A stretch of 6,584 nt of DNA from an uncultured Xanthobacteraceae bacterium (GCA_955652195.1 CATPBC010000447.1:1-6584); one strand, 5' to 3'. Positions 1 through 5,524 are shown, numbered from the stretch's first letter. The notes: generated by a model not told the origin, from the sequence alone. Translations and numbers: made by a program.

Positions 1-252
1 GGCCGCCAATATACCTATTGCAAAATTGCCGGCACCAAGCGCGACCGCGAAGCCGACGAGAAAGACGCCTGTTGTCAGCGTCCCCATAGCCTCGCTCGCA
101 AGCGCGTCGTAGAGGATCAGCTTGAGAACGCGTCGCTGTTCCGCATCGCCAGCCGATAGTTCTGGATCGTGAGCCGGCTTTCTATAGTCGGCGTCTCTCA
201 ACTCATCGACTTTGCTGTTAAGCACTCGTGATGCCTCGCGCGAACGGCGCAT
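1..252 (-). CDS. MFS transporter, N-terminal part, cut by window edge
   Basis: This frame is open on the minus strand and runs off the left edge, giving 84 visible residues from the ATG at 252-250. The first ~50 residues are hydrophilic and charged (VLNSKVDELRDADYRKPAH is a readable stretch). A membrane segment follows, containing EAMGTLTTGVFLVGFAVAL and then GAGNFAIGILAA. A cytoplasmic leader, then a first helix with an AxGxxNFAIGxLAA-like ending, is typical of major facilitator superfamily permeases in this bacterial group. The substrate cannot be told. The start is uncertain: there is no clear Shine-Dalgarno before 252, and the same frame stays open upstream, with a GTG at 312 and an ATG at 438. 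I chose 252 because the residues between 252 and 438 do not look protein-like in this frame. The family call comes from recognition of about 80 residues only. Confidence 0.6.
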   Translation of the reverse strand, partial: MRRSREASRVLNSKVDELRDADYRKPAHDPELSAGDAEQRRVLKLILYDALASEAMGTLTTGVFLVGFAVALGAGNFAIGILAA

Positions 253-308
253 CGTCGATGGGCGCCGACACAGCAACTGTTGCAGGGAGGAGCCAGACAG
301 TGATTGAA

Positions 309-438
309 TCACCTTGATGAGCAGTCTACTCGTAACATTCTGAGCAGATCGTCGTCTGGGGCGACAAATTCCTGTTCCCGGGCCTCTTGATAGGAAATCC
401 AGCGAAACCCTCCGTTTTTTCAATGCTATTGAATACAT
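309..438 (-). pseudogene. possible small broken gene, unknown function
   Basis: From about 419 down to a TGA at 311-309 the minus strand reads a protein-like string with segments GGFRWISYQEAREQEF and VAPDDDLLRMLRVD. It has no start codon of its own, because a stop in frame lies at 422-420. An ATG at 438-436 opens the neighbouring frame (MYSIAL...). The two frames would join if the six A residues at 420-415 (minus sense) were five, giving about 42 residues. This suggests a small gene broken by a one-base homopolymer insertion. The IS3-family terminus begins 7 bp upstream of the ATG, so any native promoter has been displaced. I do not recognise the family. The stretch could also be a chance open frame; composition is the only support. 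Confidence 0.3.
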
Positions 439-444
439 CGGAAT

Positions 445-711
445 TGACCTGCCCCCTTCAGACGGAGCCAAGGGTAAACTTGGCATTGCCGATCTGACGG
501 AGGGATACCATGCCACGGAAGAGGCATTCGGCTGAAGAAATTGTTGCGAAGCTGCGCCAAGCTGATGTGTTGCTAGCGCAGGGACAGACCGGAGCGGATG
601 CGTCCGAGTGTTGGGTGTCACCGAGACGACCTATTATCGATGGCGGTCGGAGTTCGGAGGCCTGAAGGGTGACCAAGTGAAGCGGCTGAAGGAGCTCAGA
701 TGCAACTAGTC
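445..711 (+). mobile_element. IS3-family (IS407-like) insertion sequence remnant, left end only
   Basis: The left terminus TGACCTGCCCCC at 445-456 matches the terminal inverted repeat known for the IS407 subgroup of the IS3 family. The usual short leader follows, then a degraded OrfA from 510. The match to IS3 OrfA stops near 700, after the LKEL codons, and the sequence beyond is unrelated. I found no copy of the reverse-complement terminus (GGGGGCAGGTCA) elsewhere in the window. OrfB, the DDE catalytic protein, and the right end are gone, so the element is dead. The right limit given is the stop codon of the shifted OrfA frame, not a mapped junction. Confidence 0.75.
510..711 (+). pseudogene. 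IS3-family transposase OrfA, frameshifted and truncated
   Basis: Translation from ATG 510 (GGAGGG at 499-504 serves as Shine-Dalgarno) begins MPRKRHSAEEIVAKLRQADV, the standard start of IS407-group OrfA, a helix-turn-helix DNA-binding protein that is normally fused to OrfB by programmed frameshifting. Around position 602 one base is missing. Before it the frame reads GQTGADA; after it the family sequence continues one frame over as VRVLGVTETTYYRWRSEF and then GGLKGDQVKRLKELR. The original frame ends at a TGA by 666, and the shifted frame ends at a TAG at 709-711. OrfA normally runs to about 88-100 residues with a leucine-zipper tail, which is absent here. The gene is non-functional. Confidence 0.8.
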
Positions 712-922
712 AATGCATTTTGCCGGTAATTAGAAATGGCCGCTACCATCTGTGGCCTTCGAGATCGCCGGTGATCGTCGGTGGCGTTTTCCCGAGTTCT
801 TGTAATACGTCCCGCCAGTCACCGATTTCGTCCGTGCGAATAAAGTGATGCCGAATGTCAATTCGTCTCCTGCCGCGCACTCTGCGCCTTCCCAAATTGC
901 ATTCCAACCCCGAGGCAAACCC
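712..922. other. intergenic, nothing firmly identified
   Basis: This stretch lies between the IS3 remnant and the DUF3096 start. It should hold the promoter of the DUF3096-ppdK unit, but I see no convincing -35/-10 pair. On the minus strand from 859 to a TAG at 745-743 one frame reads DIRHHFIRTDEIGDWRDV then LQELGKTPPTITGDLEGHRW. It looks protein-like but has no start codon outside the region antisense to DUF3096, and I do not recognise it. It may be the relic of a gene lost when the IS3 element decayed. Confidence 0.4.
912..915 (+). promoter_or_regulatory. Shine-Dalgarno for the DUF3096 gene
   Basis: GAGG lies 7 nt before the ATG at 923. It decides the start in favour of 923 over the in-frame ATGs at 845 and 848, which would add 26 hydrophilic residues not found in the DUF3096 family. 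Confidence 0.65.
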
Positions 923-1078
923 ATGATCATCACCGCCGCCCATATCACGCCGCTTGTCGCCCTTATCGCCGGCGTCCTCATTCTGGTCATGCCGCGGTTT
1001 TTGAACCTTGTCGTCGCGATCTATCTCATTATTGTCGGATTGATGGGGCTCAATGCCATCTACCACTGGGTGCAATAA
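923..1078 (+). CDS. DUF3096 family small membrane protein
   Basis: This 51-residue peptide starts MIITAAHITPLVALIAG and continues with VLILVMPRFLNLVVAIYLII. It is almost entirely hydrophobic. Two membrane segments can be drawn, at about residues 9-23 and 29-46, separated by the short turn MPRFLN, where MPR and the following aliphatic stretch are hallmarks of DUF3096. Family members are typically about 50 residues, so this copy is complete. The function is not established; location in the inner membrane is inferred from hydrophobicity. The gene lies 28 nt upstream of the likely ppdK start on the same strand, so the two are probably co-transcribed. A longer in-frame start at 845 exists but lacks a ribosome binding site and family support. 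Confidence 0.8.
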   Translation: MIITAAHITPLVALIAGVLILVMPRFLNLVVAIYLIIVGLMGLNAIYHWVQ

Positions 1079-1106
1079 CGTCGAAAAGCCGGGCTCACTC
1101 GAACCC

Positions 1107-3899
1107 ATGGTCCCAATGGTCAAATCGCGCTCTAAAATCTCCCGACAGCCGGTAAAGAAATCTCCGGCCCGCGCCGCGGGCAAATCCGCGCGCAAATCCA
1201 CGGCGGCGAAGACGGCTACAAAAGGCAAATATGTCTACGCCTTCGGCGGCGGACGGGCCGAAGCGCGCGCGACGATGCGCAACCTCCTTGGCGGCAAGGG
1301 CGCGGGCCTTGCCGAGATGACCTCTCTCGGCCTTTCTTTTTTTTTTTTTTTTACGTTGACCACCGAGTTCTTCACTTATTTCTATGAGCACGGCAAAACC
1401 TATCCGAAAGATCTAAAAGCACAGGTCGAAGCCGCGCTCGGCGACGTGGGCCGCACCACCGGGAAAAAATTCGGCGACGGCGAAAATCCGCTGCTGGTCT
1501 CGGTGCGCTCCGGCGCGCGCGCGTCGATGCCGGGCATGCTGGATACGGTGCTCAATCTCGGGCTTAACGACGTGACGGTCAAAGCGCTTTCGCAAAAATC
1601 CGGCGATCGGCATTTTGCCCAAGATAGCTACCGGCGCTTCATCACCATGTATTCCGACGTGGTGCTCGGCATCGCGCACCACCACTTCGAGGAAATTCTC
1701 GACGACCACAAGGATCGCAACGGCTACACGCTCGACACCGATCTTGACGCCGAGGATTTGGAACAGCTCGTCACCCGCTACAAAAAACGCGTCGAGGAGG
1801 AAACCGGAAAGCCGTTTCCGCAGGACCCGCACGCGCAATTGTGGGGCGCGATCGGCGCCGTGTTCGGCTCGTGGATGAACCAGCGCGCCATCACCTATCG
1901 CCGCCTGCACAACATTCCGGAGAGCTGGGGCACCGCGGTGAACGTGCAGGCCATGGTGTTCGGCAATATGGGCGAGACGTCGGCCACCGGCGTCGCGTTC
2001 ACGCGCAATCCCTCGACCGGCGAGAAAAAGCTTTACGGCGAGTATTTGATCAACGCGCAAGGCGAGGACGTCGTCGCCGGCATCCGCACTCCGCAGGAAA
2101 TCACGGAAGCCGCGCGCAAGGAGGCCGGCTCCGACAAGCCGTCAATGGAGGCGGCGCTGCCGGACGCCTTTGCCGAGCTTAAGCGCATCCACGCCAAGCT
2201 CGAACGCCACTACCGCGACATGCAGGATCTCGAATTCACGATCGAGCAGGGCAAGCTGTGGATATTGCAGACCCGCAATGGCAAGCGCACGGCGCAGGCC
2301 GCGCTCCGCATCGCCGTCGAACTCGCCCAGGAGAAATTGATAACGAAGGAGGAGGCGGTGGCGCGGATCGATCCCGCGGCGCTCGATCAGCTCCTGCATC
2401 CGACCATCGATCCCAAAGCCGAACGCAAGGTGATCGCCACCGGCCTGCCGGCCTCGCCCGGCGCCGCCTGCGGCGAAATCGTGTTCTCCTCCGAAGAGGC
2501 CGAAGCGCTCAAGAGCCAGGGCCGCAAGGTAATCCTGGTGCGGGTCGAAACCTCGCCGGAAGACATTCACGGCATGCACGCCGCCGAAGGAATTTTGACC
2601 ACGCGCGGCGGCATGACCTCGCATGCCGCAGTGGTGGCGCGCGGCATGGGCAAGCCCTGCGTCTGTGGCGCCGGCGCGCTGCGCGTCGATTATCGGGCGC
2701 AAACCATGACTGCCGGCGGCACGACGCTGAAGAGGGGCGACACGCTCACCATCGACGGCGCGACCGGCCAGGTGCTCGCCGGCAAGGTGCCGATGATGGA
2801 GCCGACGCTCGGCAGCGAATTCGCCACCGTGATGAAATGGGCCGATACGTTCCGCAAATTGAAAGTGCGCGCCAATGCCGACACGCCGGCGGACGCCCGT
2901 ACGGCGATCAAATTCGGCGCCGAAGGCATCGGGCTTTGTCGCACCGAGCACATGTTCTTCGACGCAGATCGCATCCGCGCCGTGCGCGAGATGATTTTGG
3001 CACAGGACGAGAAATCGCGCCGCGCCGCGCTGGCGAAACTGTTGCCGATGCAGCGCGCCGATTTCGTCGATCTGTTCAAGATCATGGGCGGCCTGCCGGT
3101 GACGATCCGGCTTCTCGATCCGCCGCTGCATGAATTCCTGCCGCACAGCGAGAAAGAGATCGCCGAAGTGGCGCAGGCCATGGGCGCCGATCCGCAAAAA
3201 CTCGCCGATCGCGCCCACGAGCTGCACGAATTCAATCCGATGCTCGGCTTCCGCGGCTGCCGCCTCGCCATCGCGTACCCTGAAATCGCGGAAATGCAGG
3301 CGCGCGCGATCTTCGAGGCCGCGGCCGAAGTCGGCCGCGCCACCGGCAGGCCGGTCGCGCCGGAAATCATGGTGCCGCTGATCGCCAGCAAAGCTGAGCT
3401 CGATCTGGTGAAAGAGCGCATCGACGCGATGGCGGAAAAGGTCGCCGCCGAGACCAAGACCGAGATCAAATATCAGGTCGGCACCATGATCGAATTGCCG
3501 CGCGCCGCGCTGAAGGCCGACGAGATCGCCGAGACGGCGGAGTTCTTCTCCTTCGGCACCAACGATCTGACGCAGACCGCATTCGGCATCAGTCGCGACG
3601 ATGCCGCGAGTTTCTTAGGGATCTATATGTCGAAGGGCATTTTGCCGGCCGACCCGTTCGTGTCGATCGACCGCGAGGGCGTCGGCGAACTCATCCGCAT
3701 CGCCACCGCGCGCGGCCGCAAGGTGCGGAAAAATCTCAAGCTCGGCATTTGCGGCGAACACGGCGGCGACCCGGCCTCGGTTGCGTTCTGCCACGACGTC
3801 GGGCTCGACTACGTATCGTGTTCGCCGTTTCGCGTGCCGATCGCACGCCTCGCCGCCGCCCAGGCCGCTCTCGGCAGGGGCGCGACCGTGGACGGATAG
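1107..3899 (+). CDS. ppdK: pyruvate, phosphate dikinase
   Basis: PPDK reversibly converts pyruvate, ATP and phosphate to phosphoenolpyruvate, AMP and pyrophosphate in the cytoplasm. From ATG 1107 the protein has 930 residues; family members usually have about 870-900, and the excess is a Lys/Arg/Ala-rich tail (residues 1-40) before the normal KYVYAFGG start. The N-terminal ATP-grasp domain shows GGKGAGLAEMT (Lys64), SVRSGARASMPGMLDTVLN and GNMGETSATGVAFTRNP. The swivelling phosphohistidine domain has TRGGMTSHAAVVARG with catalytic His506 (codon 2622-2624). The C-terminal PEP/pyruvate barrel shows GLCRTEHMFFD, LGFRGCRL, FFSFGTNDLTQ and GICGEHGGDP with catalytic Cys882 (codon 3750-3752). All three domains are present. 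One oddity: residues 77-82, normally PVPPGF, read SFFFFF because of a T16 run. The start is ambiguous: ATG 1116 is equally good, ATG 1053 would overlap DUF3096, and none has a clear Shine-Dalgarno. Translation may be coupled to DUF3096. The Thr two residues before His506 is where PPDK regulatory proteins act in plants and many bacteria. Confidence 0.95.
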   Translation: MVPMVKSRSKISRQPVKKSPARAAGKSARKSTAAKTATKGKYVYAFGGGRAEARATMRNLLGGKGAGLAEMTSLGLSFFFFFTLTTEFFTYFYEHGKTYPKDLKAQVEAALGDVGRTTGKKFGDGENPLLVSVRSGARASMPGMLDTVLNLGLNDVTVKALSQKSGDRHFAQDSYRRFITMYSDVVLGIAHHHFEEILDDHKDRNGYTLDTDLDAEDLEQLVTRYKKRVEEETGKPFPQDPHAQLWGAIGAVFGSWMNQRAITYRRLHNIPESWGTAVNVQAMVFGNMGETSATGVAFTRNPSTGEKKLYGEYLINAQGEDVVAGIRTPQEITEAARKEAGSDKPSMEAALPDAFAELKRIHAKLERHYRDMQDLEFTIEQGKLWILQTRNGKRTAQAALRIAVELAQEKLITKEEAVARIDPAALDQLLHPTIDPKAERKVIATGLPASPGAACGEIVFSSEEAEALKSQGRKVILVRVETSPEDIHGMHAAEGILTTRGGMTSHAAVVARGMGKPCVCGAGALRVDYRAQTMTAGGTTLKRGDTLTIDGATGQVLAGKVPMMEPTLGSEFATVMKWADTFRKLKVRANADTPADARTAIKFGAEGIGLCRTEHMFFDADRIRAVREMILAQDEKSRRAALAKLLPMQRADFVDLFKIMGGLPVTIRLLDPPLHEFLPHSEKEIAEVAQAMGADPQKLADRAHELHEFNPMLGFRGCRLAIAYPEIAEMQARAIFEAAAEVGRATGRPVAPEIMVPLIASKAELDLVKERIDAMAEKVAAETKTEIKYQVGTMIELPRAALKADEIAETAEFFSFGTNDLTQTAFGISRDDAASFLGIYMSKGILPADPFVSIDREGVGELIRIATARGRKVRKNLKLGICGEHGGDPASVAFCHDVGLDYVSCSPFRVPIARLAAAQAALGRGATVDG
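1337..1352 (+). repeat. T16 homopolymer inside ppdK
   Basis: Sixteen consecutive T, preceded by CTTTC, sit in the ATP-grasp domain coding region. They encode SFFFFF where the family has PVPPGF. Length and frame are exactly kept: flanking residues are LGL before and TLTTE after. Low-GC homopolymers of this length do not occur elsewhere in this GC-rich gene. Confidence 0.9.
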
Positions 3900-3906
3900 T
3901 TGGAAC

Positions 3907-3953
3907 CGAAAGTTCCCGTTCGAACGCTCGATCTTGGTTGCGTGGAACTTTCG
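3907..3953 (+). repeat. inverted repeat just downstream of ppdK
   Basis: The 10-bp arms CGAAAGTTCC (3907-3916) and GGAACTTTCG (3944-3953) are perfect complements. They enclose 27 nt that start with the 10-bp palindrome CGTTCGAACG (3917-3926). The structure starts 8 nt after the ppdK stop. It could fold at the mRNA 3' end, or be a DNA-binding site. There is no T-tract, so it is not a classical terminator. Confidence 0.4.
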
Positions 3954-4081
3954 CATACAATCACGCAAGCATAATTCCGACGTCCGGCTGCGATCGCTGC
4001 GCGCATTTGCGCGATTAACGCCTTCGCAACAAGCCGATCCCAAGCGGCGCAGAGTCGATCCCAAGACGTTTCACGGTCAAG

Positions 4082-4106
4082 TGCCGGCCGCGAGCCGCGG
4101 CCGGCA
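4082..4106 (+). terminator. strong GC hairpin, possible ppdK transcript end
   Basis: An 11-bp perfect stem (TGCCGGCCGCG at 4082-4092 with CGCGGCCGGCA at 4096-4106) closes a 3-nt loop. It lies 183 nt after the ppdK stop. No run of T follows on either strand, so intrinsic termination is uncertain; mRNA 3' protection is another role. Nothing else in 3954-4081 or 4107-4139 is recognisable as a gene. Confidence 0.4.
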
Positions 4107-4139
4107 GACATTGCTCAAAACTCGGACGGCAAATTAGCT

Positions 4140-4387
4140 GATGTCCGTTATGCAGCGCATTTCGGACTCATGTCGGACATCGTGCCATGTCGCAGATGGG
4201 CCGATACTGTTGCAAAAGTCGCCGCCTACCTGCCCGATGGGCAAAAATGGGCAATAATAGAATCCAAACAGCCGGATTCTTGAATCAATATTCCCCATTC
4301 ACGCTCAATTTGGAAAAAGTGTTCTTCGCTCCGAGGCCAAAAATCTTTTTGCAACAGTATCGGCCAGGAAGCGACATATGCGCTGCA
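4140..4387. repeat. further inverted repeats flanking the 191-bp element
   Basis: TGCAGCGCAT at 4151-4160 is the exact complement of ATGCGCTGCA at 4378-4387, so the element is nested inside a second 10-bp pair. On the left, 26 nt (4161-4186) separate the two levels; on the right they abut. A further 8-bp pair, GATGTCCG (4140-4147) with CGGACATC (4174-4181), spans the left repeat. The arrangement suggests repeated insertion or rearrangement here. Confidence 0.5.
4187..4377. mobile_element. 191-bp inverted-repeat element, MITE-like or IS relic
   Basis: The ends carry a perfect 19-bp inverted repeat, GGCCGATACTGTTGCAAAA at 4199-4217 and its complement at 4347-4365. Five mismatched bases lie outside it, then 7 more matching bases (ATGTCGC 4187-4193, GCGACAT 4371-4377). 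The inner core ACTGTTGCAAA equals the core of the IS6-family terminal repeat (IS26 type), but the outer bases differ, so I do not assign a family. The ~129-bp interior is AT-richer than its surroundings, has a small 7-bp stem (4259-4265 with 4274-4280) and no credible coding sequence. I found no target-site duplication at either possible boundary. It lies between ppdK and a receiver-domain relic. Confidence 0.6.
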
Positions 4388-4401
4388 GCATTGATCGCGA
4401 C

Positions 4402-4500
4402 CTATTGGGGCATGAGCTGCCGAATTTTCGCCAGCAGTTGGCGCGGACTGTAGGGTTTCGGCACATAGTCATCGCAGCCAGCCAAGCTGCCGTGTGCGCA
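4402..4500 (-). pseudogene. response-regulator receiver domain, C-terminal relic
   Basis: The minus strand from 4500 to the TAG at 4404-4402 encodes 32 residues containing GCDDYVPKPYSPRQLLAKIR. This is the end of a CheY-like receiver domain: GCDDY, then the conserved Lys of the KP(Y/F) motif on beta-5, then helix 5 (PRQLLAKIRQLMP). A stop codon at 4503-4501 lies directly upstream in frame and there is no start. The acidic pocket and the phosphoacceptor Asp, which lie in the missing first ~90 residues, are absent. It cannot receive a phosphate. The sequence upstream (4504-4578) does not continue the domain, so the break is a deletion or replacement, not just a point mutation. Confidence 0.75.
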
Positions 4501-4534
4501 TTAGCCCTCAAATTTTAAGTGCAGGTTCGAGCGA

Positions 4535-4561
4535 GTGGCCACCCACAGATCGGGTGGCCAC
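4535..4561 (-). terminator. hairpin downstream of the MCDY gene
   Basis: GTGGCCACCC (4535-4544) pairs perfectly with GGGTGGCCAC (4552-4561) around a 7-nt loop. It lies 17 nt past the stop of the minus-strand gene ending at 4579, where a terminator is expected. No T-tract follows on the minus strand, so it is a candidate only. Confidence 0.45.
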
Positions 4562-4578
4562 AAAGCTGACGTAACCAG

Positions 4579-4995
4579 TCAACCCACAAATGCGGCCCGC
4601 CGTTGGGCTTCGACCTCAACCGCAGTCCTTGGCTCCGCTGGCAACTGGAGAACTGTAGCTTCCTGACCTTCTCTCAAACATGTCAGGAGCTCGATCTGGC
4701 CGTCTGGAAATTCCAGGGCATCGTGATGGGCGGCGACCTTGTCTTTGTTGATTTGCCGAAAGATCGCCGTCTTATACTCGATTGCACTGTCGTCGTGCCA
4801 CGGCCACAATCTAGTTGGCAGGCCCTTAACCTCGTGAGCAAAGGCTAACTCCGTTCCCGGCAGAACGCAGACTGCGACGCTCGGGTCTTCCGATGCCGCG
4901 AATCCTCGCGTGCCAGTGCCAAAGTCGCGTGTTGTTAGCTTGTCACCAACCTTAGCAGGCCGTGATTTAACGCTTTGAAGGCTGTAGTCACACAT
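4579..4995 (-). CDS. conserved hypothetical protein, MCDY type
   Basis: This is a 138-residue soluble protein beginning MCDYSLQSVKSRPAKVGDKL, a start I recognise from hypothetical proteins common in rhizobia and relatives; no function is known to me. Visible conserved-looking blocks are DFGTGTRGFAA (about residues 25-35), VAVCVLPGTELAF (41-53), FRQINKD (79-85), HHDALEFPDGQIELLT (90-105) and REGQEATVLQLP (108-119). There is no signal peptide or membrane segment. The many His, Asp and Glu residues in HHDALEFPDGQ might suggest metal binding or an enzyme, but that is speculation. The start is firm: GGGAGAG precedes the ATG by 7 nt. A hairpin follows the stop, and the nearest genes are not close enough for an operon. 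Confidence 0.75.
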   Translation of the reverse strand: MCDYSLQSVKSRPAKVGDKLTTRDFGTGTRGFAASEDPSVAVCVLPGTELAFAHEVKGLPTRLWPWHDDSAIEYKTAIFRQINKDKVAAHHDALEFPDGQIELLTCLREGQEATVLQLPAEPRTAVEVEAQRRAAFVG

Positions 4996-5002
4996 CTCGG
5001 AA

Positions 5003-5009
5003 CTCTCCC
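5003..5009 (-). promoter_or_regulatory. Shine-Dalgarno of the MCDY gene
   Basis: The minus strand reads GGGAGAG 7 nt before the ATG at 4995. It supports this start. No clear promoter boxes are visible between 5010 and 5132. Confidence 0.6.
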
Positions 5010-5132
5010 ATTGGAAAGCCCCTCAGCCAGCTCAACCTTATCCTCTTTCTTATCCTAGCGCATCAGTGGACACTATTGCGCCACCGCGCGAGACCTCGCA
5101 GATCTATTCACTATGGAGACAATAATCACCGC

Positions 5133-5157
5133 GCGAGCAATTGTCGCCATTGCTCGC
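5133..5157 (-). terminator. hairpin downstream of the phasin-like gene
   Basis: GCGAGCAAT (5133-5141) and ATTGCTCGC (5149-5157) form a 9-bp perfect stem with a 7-nt loop, 34 nt past the stop at 5192. The minus-strand sequence after it (GGTGATTATTGTC) is only mildly T-rich, so termination strength is uncertain. Confidence 0.45.
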
Positions 5158-5191
5158 CGTGCCTTTCTAACCCGGTATGCGCACGCAGGCG

Positions 5192-5509
5192 CTACGTGGT
5201 CATGCCGGCGTTTGTCCAGCCACTCGATAGGAATCGAGAGGTGGTGTCCATGAACTTTTGTCCATTGGACATTAGCAGACGTGCGTCTTCAGCGCGCGCA
5301 CCCATCTCGTCGTTCAGCCATTCCTGATAAGCCGCAACGGCGTCGGGAACTGAATGAGCGTCTGTTAATTTTTTCGACAGTTTGAGACTGAGTTCGACTT
5401 CAGCCGTTGCACGCGCCATCCAGTCACAGCGCATTTCCTGAAGCGTATTGAAGAATTCTGAGCCCGCCGGATTAGCCGAACGATCTGAGCGGGTCTCCTC
5501 TCTAGGCAT
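5192..5509 (-). CDS. phasin-like protein
   Basis: This 105-residue protein is probably alpha-helical and amphipathic. After a polar leader (MPREETRSDRSANPAGS) it reads EFFNTLQEMRCDWMARATAE, then VELSLKLSKKLTDAHSVPDA, AYQEWLNDEMGARAEDARLL and GQKFMDTTSRFLSSGW. The order helix, 'KL..AHSVPDA' linker, then 'YQEWLNDEM..RAEDA' helix is the layout of Bradyrhizobium-type phasin / phasin-related proteins, in which a 'sp.e....q.ew' segment follows a Lys/Leu-rich helix. Phasins coat polyhydroxyalkanoate granules and control their size and number. The family call is by recognition and the similarity to classical Phasin_2 is distant. Start support is AGAGGG at 5519-5524, 9 nt before the ATG. It has its own upstream region of ~190 nt and a downstream hairpin, so it is probably monocistronic. 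No PHA synthesis gene is nearby. Confidence 0.6.
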   Translation of the reverse strand: MPREETRSDRSANPAGSEFFNTLQEMRCDWMARATAEVELSLKLSKKLTDAHSVPDAVAAYQEWLNDEMGARAEDARLLMSNGQKFMDTTSRFLSSGWTNAGMTT

Positions 5510-5518
5510 GGTCTGATT

Positions 5519-5524
5519 CCCTCT
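5519..5524 (-). promoter_or_regulatory. Shine-Dalgarno of the phasin-like gene
   Basis: The minus strand reads AGAGGG 9 nt before the ATG at 5509. Between 5525 and 5700 I see no gene and no clear promoter box. Confidence 0.6.

Noticed and set aside
2258..3133. 291-residue plus-strand open frame inside ppdK
   Set aside because: It is in an alternative frame of ppdK, extremely Arg/Ala/His-rich and without domain features, while the ppdK frame carries all the family motifs.
2142..3227. 361-residue minus-strand open frame inside ppdK
   Set aside because: It is antisense to the third-position-GC-rich ppdK coding sequence, full of His/Arg/Gly/Ala without recognisable motifs; long antisense frames are expected in such genes.
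3902..3970. possible EcfG (general stress sigma factor) promoters starting GGAAC
   Set aside because: Neither GGAAC at 3902 nor at 3944 is followed by CGTT after 16-17 bases, and no gene lies downstream on that strand.
3998..4014. small hairpin CGCGC-ATTT-GCGCG after ppdK
   Set aside because: The stem is only 5 bp, common by chance in GC-rich DNA, and no T-tract follows.
4187..4453. 88-residue plus-strand open frame
   Set aside because: It starts in the outer inverted repeat of the 191-bp element, crosses both terminal repeats and ends antisense to the receiver-domain relic; it has no family character.
4519..4534. GGTTCGA, resembling a tRNA T-loop and a possible attachment site
   Set aside because: No acceptor, D or anticodon arm can be paired around it, so no tRNA or tRNA end is supported.
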